Shown: positions 43,664 through 53,857 of the stretch, piece after piece | Layout of the letters: every line of letters begins with the position of its first letter | Numbering within the stretch: the stretch's first letter is position 1 | Source of the DNA: Agarophyton chilense | Lineage: Eukaryota > Rhodophyta > Florideophyceae > Gracilariales > Gracilariaceae | Length of the DNA stretch: 64,000 nucleotides | NCBI GenBank assembly: GCA_030374765.1 | Contig: JARGXX010000099.1 | Location: 992,001-1,056,000, forward strand | Reading direction: 5' to 3' | Made by a program: the position numbers and the translations under genes | The notes under the pieces: generated by a model | Databases searched by the model: none | Seen by the model: the letters and a program-made list of their open reading frames with translations, nothing else | Told to the model about the DNA's origin: nothing

Positions 43664-44308
43664 ATGCGTTCGTTGTCGAAGTATTCCGGTTTGAGAATAC
43701 GACGAAGTGTTCGTTTAGACATCCCAACTCTTTATGAAATGGAAAGTCGACTAAGATCCCGCGCAAAAACCATTGTGGCGAGTCTCGCATCCGCGATTCA
43801 AATTGCATATGGTGCGATATTGATGCTCATTGCTCTTGTATCTCTTTTCTTGACATGGGTTCTTTATCGTGTGTACCCTCCTTCAATCTTCCTCCTTCTC
43901 TTCATCCTCGTTCTCGCCGTAATGTATATCAAATCTAAAAAAGAACTCGCGGATGACATTCTTGAACAGATCGATGCCGCAGTATCCCCGTCAAGAATGG
44001 AGGAGAGTGGAAAATCTCCTGCAGAACAAAAGACCCTTTTGCAGCGTGTGCTTCATAAGGGCGTCGATGCTATTCTTTCAGCTGCAGCCGATTCTTTCAT
44101 GATTGTACCGGCTGTGATTGCTCTAATCGGGGTTGTTCTCCTGGTATTGGGGTATTATCCTTTTGGTGTGACTGTACTATTGTTTGCAATATGTATATTG
44201 GCGGTAACTGGATGCTCTTGTTCAATTGTTAAGCGACTTGCATATGCCTGGGTTGATAGATGGGTGCTTCCTCCTCAGCCTGATGAAACCACATCGCTGG
44301 TCACATGA
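43664..44308 (+). CDS. Multi-pass membrane protein, function unknown
   Basis: 214 residues. Two hydrophobic blocks lie at ~45-90 (two adjacent spans, the first AYGAILMLIALVSLFLTW) and ~145-182 (long enough for two more). A hydrophilic, charged linker of ~55 residues separates them and the tails are basic and short. Paired hairpin-like spans on either side of a soluble loop recall reticulon or REEP type ER-shaping proteins, but no family motif is present and I make no assignment. An internal ATG at codon 26 is an alternative start. Intronless. Confidence 0.65.
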   Translation: MRSLSKYSGLRIRRSVRLDIPTLYEMESRLRSRAKTIVASLASAIQIAYGAILMLIALVSLFLTWVLYRVYPPSIFLLLFILVLAVMYIKSKKELADDILEQIDAAVSPSRMEESGKSPAEQKTLLQRVLHKGVDAILSAAADSFMIVPAVIALIGVVLLVLGYYPFGVTVLLFAICILAVTGCSCSIVKRLAYAWVDRWVLPPQPDETTSLVT

Positions 44309-45434
44309 AAGATCCCACTAGGCATATATGAATGAGGTCATCTTTTAACGAAATGGATCATTTCGATGCGATAAGCGATCGGCACTTGTGGGGTGCCAAG
44401 AAAGGTTCTGGACTCCTTCAGAAAAGCACAGAAACATTCTAAGCACCTTAGTCGAATGGCTAGATAATACGATCAGACACACTATTTCCGCACCGTGTGT
44501 TTGGATCCCATATATGGCGCGAATATTTTGGTTTAGACCGCATCTTTCCGACCTTTGTAGCCGTGGAAGTAGGAGATTATTGCCGAGAAAATCATATTCT
44601 GAACGCAAAGATTCGTGAAAAGAAAGGAGAGTCGCAAACCGGTGTACTTAGGTCTTCAATCTACCTATGCAACTCTTCAAGATTTCTATGCAACAACTTT
44701 CCTTCACTACTACGAATATCGCATGTGAAGTGACGCTCTATGAGATAGTCGTTATGTTCCACGGAGTTTCCAAGAGTTTTTGTTTGTCCCCGTCTTGTGT
44801 CTCTCATTTTTAGGTACACTGCTCTGCTTCATAGTACGTAACCTACCCTTCGTAGTGTAAAGCGAAAAATATGCCTACGATATGAAGAACAACAGAACCC
44901 ATATTTGGGATCTATCCTATGAGCTTATAAGTCAATCATATGCACGCGTATGCTCAACAAGTGATGCACATTCGATGTCTACGAAGCCACTGGAGGGATA
45001 CACGCCTAGCCGACACTTCCAAAATCAAAAATTGGCAGGACGTGCAGCCTGGGGTTCGACCCGCCGGTCATCGTTGCCACTCTGCCGTGCCATAACAGCA
45101 GGAAATACATCTGTCAGTAAGGGAGGGCACGCTTCGTTGCAACCCAGCAGTTTTCGGTCGCAATACACAACACGTTCTGTACAATAACCAAACCATAAAA
45201 AAATGGTCCTGTCATCAAATTTACCGGAAACATACAGTTGAAGTATGAACAGTGGAGAGTCCAAACGTGCAAATTCCAACTCTACCACCGTCGACGATAA
45301 CTCGATTTTACAAGCAGGATCGTCACATTCCCGCGGGAGACAACTTAAAAGAGTACAGTATAAAAAACTCTGAGAATGGACATGTTTCGGACAACCAATG
45401 GGATGCGCTTTTGAAAGGATTTCCATGCATCAGT
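44309..45434. other. Intergenic, nothing recognised
   Basis: Short frames only. A GGGTTCGACCC sequence near 45052 resembles a tRNA T-arm, but no D-arm or acceptor stem accompanies it. Confidence 0.5.
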
Positions 45435-45657
45435 TGTACATATAAACCGAATCGGATAGAACTTGAAGACTGTTGAGACTTGAAAATAAAAAAAAGACTT
45501 GGGCACCGGCCCGTATCACCCACGTCATGATCAACATCCCTCGCAGTGTACATGTAAACCGAATCGGATAGAACTTAAAGACTGTTGAGACTTGAAAATA
45601 AAAAAAGACTTGTGTACCGGCCCGTATCATCCACGTCATGATCAACATCCCTCGCAG
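45435..45657. repeat. 112-bp tandem duplication
   Basis: Two adjacent copies, 45435-45546 and 45547-45657. They differ at a handful of positions and by one A in an A-run. Each copy begins TGTACAT and ends CCTCGCAG. They stop about 19 bases before the end of the J-protein coding region, so they form its 3'-flank (probably 3' UTR or terminator). Confidence 0.9.
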
Positions 45658-45675
45658 AAGGATTGGTCATGCTAG

Positions 45676-48288
45676 TCAGTTGTAAGCCATCATGAAGATC
45701 CTTCCCATTGCCTGGATTCCATGCGCCCGCTCACTCAAAACTTGTTGTCTCGTGACTGCTGCCTCTCCATGAGCGAGTGGGGGCAATGATCGAACCAATT
45801 GGGCTTCAAGGCGATCTCGATCTCGAAACCTCTCATTCCTTTCTCTTCCGTCTCGAGAGAGGTACGAACCGATTCGTCTTCGATATTTGGACCTAGATGA
45901 AGACGGTGAGTCAGGAGAAGAGAGAGGAGGAGCGAACATATCGCTCTCGGCAACCAAATCCCTGCCGGAAAGCACAATCAGGAGCACATCCTCCAACGTT
46001 GTCTCAATATCGATAATGGATATCTTCCACATCATATCAATAGCGTTCTCCGCCATTTCCACGGCGATTTTCTTTGCCTCGTCTTCAGAAATAAATTTTT
46101 GGTCGCGTCCAGACCGCATCACTCTATCATGAAGCCTCTTCTGCTTGTCCATCACACGGTTTGCCGCATTCAGAGCTTTGTGATGTGAGGCGAACTTGTG
46201 AGAGCGCACCGAAGCCTTTCGGACCACGGCGGAGATGTTGAACGGTCGGTTCTTGTCAAGCAGATGCGTCGTGTGCTGAACGTACACATTGCCGACTTTG
46301 TTCAGCAAATGGGGCCCAAAACTGGCATCCTTCAATTTGTGCATCAAGTGATTTGCATTTTCGAGAAAGCCTTTCTTATCGCCATCGACCCAGGGCTTGA
46401 CCATCTTGACCATCTCCAACACAAGCTTTCCAACGCGCGCACGTTGGATACCATTGAGTACATCTTCGGACGGAGTATTTCCGTTGTCGTCCACATTGGT
46501 AGCAAGGCTGGCGAGCTGCAATTCACCAATGAGACTGACAAACTGGTCCGAGCCGAAGACCATGGCAAACAACGTGGACGGGTCTATATTGTTGACACTG
46601 TTCTTGACCAAGCCTCTATCTCCATAACGGTCATACACGGCACGGGATTCGGCGTCCGACAAGACGCGATAGGCCTCGGCCAACTTTTGGAATTTGTACG
46701 TGGCGTGTTGGTCGCCGGCATTCTTGTCTGGATGATACTTGCGCGCCAATTGGTAGTAACTCTTCTTGATCATGGCCTCGGTTGCGTCGCGAGGAACCTG
46801 CAAGAGTTGGTATAATTCCTTGCGGCTATGAGCTGAAAAGGACGAACTGGAGGCATCGGTGTTTGCAGTATTGAAGGCATCCTGTGAAGCGGGTGCGGAT
46901 CCATTGGTTTCTGCCCTTGTGGAAGCCGAGGCCGAAGCAGAGGCAAACGAATTGGATTTTGCAAAAGGCGGGGGTGTGGCCATGGAGGCGGTGCGTTTGT
47001 CGAAAGAGGATAGAGAAGCGCAGGCCAGACGACTAAAGGAAGCAGGCTCTAAAGCGGGGTTGGGAGGAACGCGTTCAGAGGGGGAGGTTGCGGCGTCGTG
47101 CCTCGAAAAGCGGAAGCGGGAGGACAAGGAACGAGAATCTGAATCAGGGCGGTAAGCATCATGGCGTTGCGAGTCGCGATTACGCTGCGACAAGAGACTG
47201 AAGCTGCGCTCACTTCGTGAGGGAATTTGCGGATCATGAAGCGGCGACATGTGTGGAGGTGGAGGAGGCGGAGGAGAATGGTTGTCGGCGGAAACCGAAG
47301 GCATTTCGGAATCAGACTCGGCGCCCTCGTTGTCAATGACAAACTGGGCGTGGCGAACACCATCCAGTAAAGACTGAGCCAGAGGGCATTGCAGCAAGGC
47401 GCGTTCAAAGGTGGTCTTTGCGCGGGCCGGTTGGGCGTTTTGCAAGTGGGCGGTGCCGAGGAGATGCCAGGCATGCTCCGAAGTGGGGTCGAGGCGCACG
47501 GCGGCGGCGGCATCAGCTATGGCGGCGTCAAAGGACTCGATGCGATCGGTGTGGACGGCGTGAGAGAGGTGGGCTTCGCTGCGGCCGACGAGGGCACGCA
47601 GCTGCAGGGTGGGCAGCGGGGGCGGCTTGGCATCGATAACGAGCGAGTAGTGGTGGATGGCACGCGCGTAGTCGGCCATCTGGTGGGCGTGGGCGGCGTG
47701 GCGCAACGCGGCGTCATGTGCAGCGGAGGGTGGCGAGACGGGGCTCGGGGCGGATGGGACGGGGTCTGGGTGAACGGTGTCGGGGTGATCGAGTTGAATG
47801 TGATGAGGGTCGGTGTGAGGGGGATGCAGCGTGTGGGCACGCTGAACGAGGACGGCAGAAGTCGAGGGCGGGGAAGGCTGGACGACGGAATTGGGGTGAG
47901 TGAGGACTGTGTCGGCGAGCACAGCCTCGGCAACGAGGCGCAGCGCGGGGTCACCGGGGCAGTGGGCGAGGGCGTTGTGCAGAGCGCGGGCGGCGGCGGC
48001 AGCGTCGGCGGTGGCGTGGTAGGCGGAGAAGAGCGCGAGCCAGGCGGCAGGTAGCAGCGGGGCGAGCTCGACGGCGGCGGCGGCGTCGCGAAGGGCGCGC
48101 GCCAGATGCGACGACGAGTGCGCGTGGCGCAATGGGGCGGCGGCGTGGTGGAGACGCATGTGAAGAGCGTGGCGCTGAAGACGGTGCGCTACCTGTGCGG
48201 GATGGGCTTCGGGCAGCGACGCTATAAGCGTGTTGAGCTGGCGAAGCTGCGCGTGCGGCGAGGCCGGCGTGGGCGACGCGGCCGACAT
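45676..48288 (-). CDS. TPR-J-domain-DnaJX co-chaperone
   Basis: 870 residues, one exon. Residues ~15-310 are Ala/His-rich helices with TPR-like repeats (AWLALFSAYHATADAAAAAR and AWHLLGTAHLQNAQPARAK). Residues ~315-480 are a Ser-rich disordered linker. The J domain at ~487-555 carries the HPD loop (KYHPDKNAG), so it should stimulate an Hsp70 ATPase. Residues ~570-800 match the DnaJ-X region found with J domains in CAJ1/DJP1 and ATJ10. The C-terminus ends with the helical GIQAMGRIFMMAYN. TPRs could dock Hsp70/Hsp90 tails or clients. CAJ1/DJP1-like proteins work at ER, plasma membrane or peroxisome import. Which compartment applies here is unknown. The N-terminal half is very GC-rich compared with the C-terminal half. 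Confidence 0.88.
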   Translation of the reverse strand: MSAASPTPASPHAQLRQLNTLIASLPEAHPAQVAHRLQRHALHMRLHHAAAPLRHAHSSSHLARALRDAAAAVELAPLLPAAWLALFSAYHATADAAAAARALHNALAHCPGDPALRLVAEAVLADTVLTHPNSVVQPSPPSTSAVLVQRAHTLHPPHTDPHHIQLDHPDTVHPDPVPSAPSPVSPPSAAHDAALRHAAHAHQMADYARAIHHYSLVIDAKPPPLPTLQLRALVGRSEAHLSHAVHTDRIESFDAAIADAAAAVRLDPTSEHAWHLLGTAHLQNAQPARAKTTFERALLQCPLAQSLLDGVRHAQFVIDNEGAESDSEMPSVSADNHSPPPPPPPHMSPLHDPQIPSRSERSFSLLSQRNRDSQRHDAYRPDSDSRSLSSRFRFSRHDAATSPSERVPPNPALEPASFSRLACASLSSFDKRTASMATPPPFAKSNSFASASASASTRAETNGSAPASQDAFNTANTDASSSSFSAHSRKELYQLLQVPRDATEAMIKKSYYQLARKYHPDKNAGDQHATYKFQKLAEAYRVLSDAESRAVYDRYGDRGLVKNSVNNIDPSTLFAMVFGSDQFVSLIGELQLASLATNVDDNGNTPSEDVLNGIQRARVGKLVLEMVKMVKPWVDGDKKGFLENANHLMHKLKDASFGPHLLNKVGNVYVQHTTHLLDKNRPFNISAVVRKASVRSHKFASHHKALNAANRVMDKQKRLHDRVMRSGRDQKFISEDEAKKIAVEMAENAIDMMWKISIIDIETTLEDVLLIVLSGRDLVAESDMFAPPLSSPDSPSSSRSKYRRRIGSYLSRDGRERNERFRDRDRLEAQLVRSLPPLAHGEAAVTRQQVLSERAHGIQAMGRIFMMAYN

Positions 48289-49100
48289 AACTGCGGTGGG
48301 GGGGGGGAGGGAAGAGGGGAAGGGAGAAGGTGGACGATGATTTGGAAGGGGGGAATGGAGGCGGTACGACGTAGGGGGCTAGTCGTCAGCCGACGGGGAG
48401 AGGGGGGGGAGAAGAGGGGTTGTGGTCATGGTGTGACGCGCGCTACGCGCTGCGTCGCAGCGCCTGGCGCGTGCGGGGAGCGTGTTGCGTTTGGGGGTTT
48501 GATGCAGGTCGCAGGTTGGCGTTTTGGTGCTCGCTTCGCTTTTCGTTTGGCGCACGTTTGGGAGTGATGTGATGTTGTACAGTAATGTAATGCGGCGAGT
48601 GAAATTGTTTTCGACGCGCTGTGACGACGCGGTTGCTTGTGGCCAATTACACCGGCACGTTTGCGCTTGGTGCTGCGCACTTGGATGGTCGCTCGGTTGC
48701 GATTGGTGCCAGCCACTCCGCCCGCGACACCAGTCGCGTATGGTACGCCTGCCGCGCGCTCCTTCCGCGTCGCCACTTGCTGTACATTCTCGTTACATAC
48801 CGCACATCTTTCGTCTCCCACCGGAAACTACAACCGCTACCTGCTGTAACCGTGCGCCTGCATCTGCTCCTTCCCCATTCTGTACGTTGCCCATTGCTAC
48901 CCCCACGTAAACGCTTACATACCCTACAGTAAGCGCTCTCGCGCAGAAACCACCCATAGATTCGCGTTCCCCGCCCCCCCCCCCCCCCCACCCCTAGAGC
49001 CACCCGTGTCTATCGTTCAGTTCGTCGCCAGCCATCAAAACAGCTCCCCCCACCGTCCAATTCATCAATCCCATCCCCGCCACATCAAAATTCGTGCGGC
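48289..49100. other. GC-rich divergent promoter region
   Basis: Shared upstream region of the J-protein (-) and GFAT (+). It contains G- and C-homopolymers (near 48298-48307 and 48975-48989). Long frames here are caused by base composition and lack domains. Confidence 0.5.
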
Positions 49101-51209
49101 ATGTGCGGCATCTTCGGATACGCCAACTATGCCGTCACCCTAGACACTCACAAATTGCTCAACATTCTCGTGCAGGGTTTGCGTCGCTTGGAGTATCGCG
49201 GTTACGATTCGGCGGGGCTGGCCATCAACGGAACTTCCCCCGCCGACGTTGTCGTCATCAAGGCCGTTGGCAGCGTCGACTGTCTGCAAAAATCCGTCGA
49301 TAAGATTCGTCAGGCTCGCTTTCCCACCCCGCAACCGCTTTCTACCCACGTTGGCGTCGCCCACACCAGGTGGGCTACACACGGTGCCCCCAGCGTTTTC
49401 AACTGCCACCCGCACACCTCCGATCCCTCTGCCCAGTTTGTTGTGGTCCACAATGGCATCATCACCAACTTTAAGGCGCTCAAGGAGATGCTCTTGTCCA
49501 AGAACTTCGAGTTCAGCAGTGACACCGACACTGAAGTACTAGCAAAGCTACTAAAGTACCTATACGACACCGTTCGTGAAAATGGAAACAAACTCACCTT
49601 CCCAAGGCTCGTCATGCATTTGGTTCACGCCATTGAAGGCGCCTATGCCCTGCTCATCCGCTCCACTGCCTATCCAAACGAGCTAGTTGCCTGCAAAGTT
49701 GGCTCTCCCCTCGTCCTTGGCCTCAAGCCTGCGCAACGCGGAGAGATCGCAGTCATGCGCAGTTCCATCCGCGAGACAGACGAGAACCGTGCCGAACCGC
49801 TACCAAAGCGACCCCGTAGGAGCCCGTCCGTAGACAATTTCTCCGGCGACGAGTTTGATGGAGTCGAGTACTTCCTCAGTTCGGACGCCAGTGCCATTAT
49901 CGAGCACACAGACAAAGTCGTCTACTTCGAGGACGATGACCTCGTTCACATTCGTGGTGACGGGCATCTACGCATGTACAACACAGGCGACACTGAAACC
50001 ACCCGAGGAATCGCCTTTAACCGAACAATAGCAACGCTCAATATGGAGCTCGAACAGATCATGAAAGGTTCCTATCCCCACTTCATGTTAAAGGAAATTT
50101 TTGAGCAACCGGAATCTCTTCTGCAAACAATGCGTGGTCGAGTAGTTCTCAACCCGCACATGGGTGCCAAAGAACACAATACGCACTCAAAGGCTGATAT
50201 ACATTTGGGAGGAATCGCCCCTCGTCTATCAGATTTCAAACGTTCATCTCGAATCATTTTTGTCGCTTGCGGAACTTCATTCCACTCATGCCTTGCAGCG
50301 AGACAAGTCATGGAAGAGCTCACGGAGTTGCCTGTCTCAATCGAGCTCGCTTCTGACTTTTTGGATCGAAGGACCCCGCTGTTCCGTTCAGATATTTGCG
50401 TATTTGTTTCCCAATCTGGCGAAACCGCTGATACGCTGGAAGCATTAAGATATGCCAAGAAGTGTCAGACATTAACTGTGGGACTTGTCAACGTTGTCGG
50501 CAGCAGCATCGCGCGACTTACAGACTGTGGTGTTCACCTTAATGCCGGTGCGGAGATTGGTGTGGCATCAACAAAGGCTTACACATCTCAGATTATCACG
50601 ATTGTTATGTTAGCGCTGCAGTTGAGCCTAGATTCCAGATCCAAGCAGCAGAGACGCAAAAACATTCATGAAGCATTGCAGAAGTTACCCTCCCTTGTGA
50701 AAAGAACGCTTCAAGAATTGGATGATTCTGTGAAGACGATTGCGCAACGACTAAGCGATAATACATCAATTCTGTTGTTCGGAAGAGGTTATCAGTACGC
50801 GACTTGCCTCGAAGGCGCTTTGAAGATCAAAGAATTGAGCTACATTCACACAGAAGGAATTCATGCGGGCGAACTAAAACACGGCCCCCTCGCTCTCATT
50901 GACGAGAATATGCCTGTCATACTTTTCGCAAGCCAAGACGCGTGTGCAGCAAAGATTCAAAACGCCTTGCATCAGCTAATGGCGCGCGGGGGGATTTCGA
51001 ACATGATCATCATCGGCACTGAAGGAGACAAGGACATTGAAACGTTCTCAGACAAGGCAGAGTTGATTTGCGTGCCGAAAACAGTCGACTGCCTACAGTG
51101 CGTGTTGAGTATCATCCCAATGCAGCTACTCAGTTACCATCTTGCCGTGGCGAGGGGCTTGAATGTTGACCAACCGAGATCATTGGCAAAGAGCGTGACT
51201 GTTGAATGA
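49101..51209 (+). CDS. Glutamine--fructose-6-phosphate aminotransferase (GFAT)
   Basis: 702 residues, complete. It makes glucosamine-6-phosphate from fructose-6-phosphate and glutamine, the entry to UDP-GlcNAc for glycoproteins and GPI anchors. The N-terminal glutaminase domain starts MCGIFGYAN with the catalytic Cys2, followed by RRLEYRGYDSAG and HTRWATHGAPS. A ~35-residue basic/acidic insert at ~225-260 (PKRPRRSPS) separates glutaminase strands, at the place where eukaryotic GFATs carry variable, sometimes phosphorylated inserts. The isomerase part has two SIS domains: ACGTSFHSCL and SQSGETADT in the first, RGYQYATCLEGALKIKE and HAGELKHGP in the second. It ends ...LAKSVTVE as usual. Intronless. 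Confidence 0.98.
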   Translation: MCGIFGYANYAVTLDTHKLLNILVQGLRRLEYRGYDSAGLAINGTSPADVVVIKAVGSVDCLQKSVDKIRQARFPTPQPLSTHVGVAHTRWATHGAPSVFNCHPHTSDPSAQFVVVHNGIITNFKALKEMLLSKNFEFSSDTDTEVLAKLLKYLYDTVRENGNKLTFPRLVMHLVHAIEGAYALLIRSTAYPNELVACKVGSPLVLGLKPAQRGEIAVMRSSIRETDENRAEPLPKRPRRSPSVDNFSGDEFDGVEYFLSSDASAIIEHTDKVVYFEDDDLVHIRGDGHLRMYNTGDTETTRGIAFNRTIATLNMELEQIMKGSYPHFMLKEIFEQPESLLQTMRGRVVLNPHMGAKEHNTHSKADIHLGGIAPRLSDFKRSSRIIFVACGTSFHSCLAARQVMEELTELPVSIELASDFLDRRTPLFRSDICVFVSQSGETADTLEALRYAKKCQTLTVGLVNVVGSSIARLTDCGVHLNAGAEIGVASTKAYTSQIITIVMLALQLSLDSRSKQQRRKNIHEALQKLPSLVKRTLQELDDSVKTIAQRLSDNTSILLFGRGYQYATCLEGALKIKELSYIHTEGIHAGELKHGPLALIDENMPVILFASQDACAAKIQNALHQLMARGGISNMIIIGTEGDKDIETFSDKAELICVPKTVDCLQCVLSIIPMQLLSYHLAVARGLNVDQPRSLAKSVTVE

Positions 51210-51366
51210 GATTCACTTCTGGATCGATTCTGACAGGGCTTTTTTCCGCTCCAAATACGCTGATGCCTTGATAAGTTCATTCATACAGACGCTCCACATG
51301 GCAATGGCGCGGCGTAGTTATAAATCCTTTCCCGGCATATCATCGCTTCTTCTATGCACTTTCAGT

Positions 51367-52415
51367 TTATCCAACCCAGACTGCAGTTCCGTATATCACG
51401 ATACCAAGTGCCAAAGCTGCAAAAATCGTACTGACAACGTAAAGATATCGCCACAGTCGGGGTAATTTGGAAGCTTCGTTCACCCATGTTGAAACAGTAC
51501 TAAGAGAACCTCCGAGCCCTGTGATTATTGCCCTTAGAACAAACTGGGTCGGAAGAGCTACGTTGGGATTTACGACCAACGCAGCTGCGATAGAAAGATC
51601 TAAAACCATTGCGGTCATGTTGGCAGCGAACGTTCCGAGAGGAAACCTTTCCGTTTTGCTGTTGAAGCGAGATAGCCACCATCTCATCAGTGCTCCAAAA
51701 GGAGCAAAGACTGAGCTCATCCAGAAAAATCGGCTGGAAGATGTCGAGAAGCCGCTATCGTCGTGAATCGTTCCAAAGATCACTCCGGTATACACCCCGA
51801 TAAAGGTGATAAGCAAAGCAATCGTGGTCAAGGAGTTGTTGGTTTCATTTTCAGAATGCAACTTACTTCTTTGTTGGTGCATTAAATCTACTTCTTCACG
51901 CCTACGGAAAATGTGAAGAAGTGAATCGCCCATGTCTCTGCCCAAAGCAAGACCGAAAAATGCCATGCATACCCCTATGAGAATGGCGAAAAATACCAAA
52001 CTCCTTGGACCACTTACAAGCATGTGAGTTAATTGCAGATGCCAGGATGCGAACGCTTCGTGTTATTCACAAGGAAACGAAAGTCATGCAAAATTTGCAC
52101 GTCTTCATGTCAGCTTCTCTGCTTTTGCATCGCCGACGCATTGAAGACGAGCTTACTTGTTACGCTTCCCGCGAAGCCCGTGGCAATGGCAAGATTGAGC
52201 CAATCCGGATATGCGAATCTGCGCTTCATGGACTCGTGGACGCCGAGAATGAAGCACCCGCAAAAGTTGGCGGGCAAGTCAGTAAATAGAACGCCGCTTT
52301 TAGAAGTAATGTTTGCGTTATACTCGTTGAAAAGGTTATTTAGAACAACACGAAACAAGACTCCCAGCGTTGCTCCAGTACTGACTGCAAGTGCTTTCAA
52401 CGGTAAGTTTTCCAT
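51367..52415 (-). CDS. FEX: Fluoride exporter FEX (two CrcB/Fluc domains)
   Basis: Two exons, 52415-52157 and 52055-51367, with a 101-nt intron (GTAAGC...GAAG). Splicing joins ...GSVT to TFASW and gives 315 residues. The protein holds two Fluc/CrcB repeats. Repeat 1 has GVLFTDLPANFCGCF and GFAGSVTTFASW; repeat 2 has FGALMRWWLSRF, PLGTFAANMTAM and GLGGSLSTVSTW. This is the fused, single-chain form of the eukaryotic fluoride channel, which lets F- leave the cytosol across the plasma membrane. A ~45-residue charged linker separates the repeats. The paired Asn and Gly/Ser/Thr positions typical of the family are kept in both halves. Longer 5' frames exist but give no sensible start. Confidence 0.92.
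52056..52156 (-). other. Intron of the FEX gene
   Basis: 101 nt, 5' GTAAGC and 3' CACGAAG. Removing it makes the TTFASW continuation expected in the first Fluc repeat. Without splicing, translation ends within ~15 codons. Confidence 0.88.
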
Positions 52416-53105
52416 TCTCGTGGAAGATTTGGAGAAATTCCGTATTCTGCAATAAAACGTTGACTTAGCGAATTTGAATAATGGATCGTTCTGCGGAGAA
52501 CGCCAAGGAGACACAAAACGAACAAATCCTGATCTTGTTTTTAACGTATTAGTGCTAGTATTCGCCCATGAGAAGCTAACCGATGTTTTCGTTTTCTGTC
52601 GTCGAACTAACTTCTGAGAGGCAGTATCCCACTTGTGGCAATTCTGGAAAGAATTCTGCGCTGTGCGGTAGCTACTCAGTCTTCGCATCCCAGTTGAAGA
52701 CACGAAGAATTTCTCGGGTGCAGCTTTCATCGATCCATTTATATATCGATATCGATCTCAACCCGACTCGAGAGAATCACACGATGTGGCCACCAGTCAA
52801 AGTGTGCAAATGGAACTCGTGCTACCGGGTTGCGTACCATCGGTCTCGTTTCGGAAATGCACCCTTCACACATGTACGAGAAATATGCCACATATTTGCC
52901 TGCCCCTGAACTTTGTTTGGTAGCGGGCGTGTCCACATTCAATTAGAAGCACGTGAATGAACTCTCCTCGCGACACACCGCTGACGCTTGAAGAGACTAT
53001 CCGTCATACCGGTCATCTTACACAAAGCCACCGTCGTACTACAGCCTGCTCTCATAACCTCGCGCAACAAGCTGCCCAGCACCGAGGTGGTCCAAGCTTC
53101 TCATC
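52416..53105. other. Divergent intergenic region
   Basis: Between FEX (-) and the GET2-like gene (+). No separate gene was recognised. Confidence 0.5.
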
Positions 53106-53783
53106 ATGTCTGAATCCACCCCACCAGAAACGCCGCCTCTTACCGCTGCAGAAAAAGCTGAGATTCGTCGCAGAAAGATTCTGGCGAAGAAGAATGCGCG
53201 AATGGCATACGCGGCTGGGAAGCGAACATGTCTTCCAAGCGATGCGCCTTCGGAGCCAACAGACGAAGTCACCCAAGAACCCTCGACAGCGTCCAGTCCC
53301 CAAACTCCTGCTGAAAGTACATCAGTAGTGCAGCGCTCCGCAGCAAACAGGTCCGTGGCAGCTGGTCCGCATTCCCAGCAACGATCGCACGGGGCGACGG
53401 GCTTGAATGGATATAATGCAATGGATTCAGCCGTCGTTTCCTTGAAGGCAAAAGTGATTCGATTAACTATGTTAACTTTGTTGGCTGTGGTATACACTGC
53501 AGCTCTAACTTACGACTACCTCCCGCGGTGGCGAGTTTCCGCTGTCGAAGTGTTTCTATCGGCCGAATTATGTCTCTTGGTGCCGAGACTCATTGATGCA
53601 ATCAATAATCGTTTAAAGCGGATCAGGTTATCAGGGTATGAAAGGGAGGCGTTTCCATTCACGGTACTTCGTCTGTTGTTAAGCATTCAGGATAGCGTGT
53701 TATTGCTGAGAAGAATTATGAATGACTTTTCAGTATTCATGTTTGTGTTTCTGTGCACATGGTATGTGGTTGAGACTTTATAA
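53106..53783 (+). CDS. GET2/CAML-like tail-anchored protein receptor subunit
   Basis: 225 residues with the layout of the GET2/CAML family. There is a cytosolic N-terminal helix rich in Arg/Lys (TAAEKAEIRRRKILAKKNAR, residues ~12-32), then a ~80-residue Ser/Pro-rich disordered linker. Three hydrophobic spans follow at ~117-138, ~147-165 and ~207-224, with the C-terminus directly after the last. In GET2 and CAML the basic helix catches the Get3/TRC40 ATPase that carries tail-anchored proteins to the ER. Family sequences diverge strongly, so the call rests on motif plus topology rather than on extended similarity. The alternative is an unrelated ER protein with a basic N-terminus. Intronless. 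Confidence 0.55.
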   Translation: MSESTPPETPPLTAAEKAEIRRRKILAKKNARMAYAAGKRTCLPSDAPSEPTDEVTQEPSTASSPQTPAESTSVVQRSAANRSVAAGPHSQQRSHGATGLNGYNAMDSAVVSLKAKVIRLTMLTLLAVVYTAALTYDYLPRWRVSAVEVFLSAELCLLVPRLIDAINNRLKRIRLSGYEREAFPFTVLRLLLSIQDSVLLLRRIMNDFSVFMFVFLCTWYVVETL

Positions 53784-53857
53784 CATAATCACAACCCGCG
53801 TAAAACGAATCATTTGAACTCAGTAGGCACATGCGGTCATGGGACGTGGCTCATTTT

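Noticed and set aside
45040-45075. GGGTTCGACCC as part of a tRNA gene
   Set aside because: No D-arm, anticodon stem or acceptor stem pairs with it on either strand.
47389-48054. 221-codon plus-strand frame opposite the J-protein gene
   Set aside because: Gly/Val-rich antisense shadow of the GC-rich TPR region. The minus-strand reading has real TPR and J domains.
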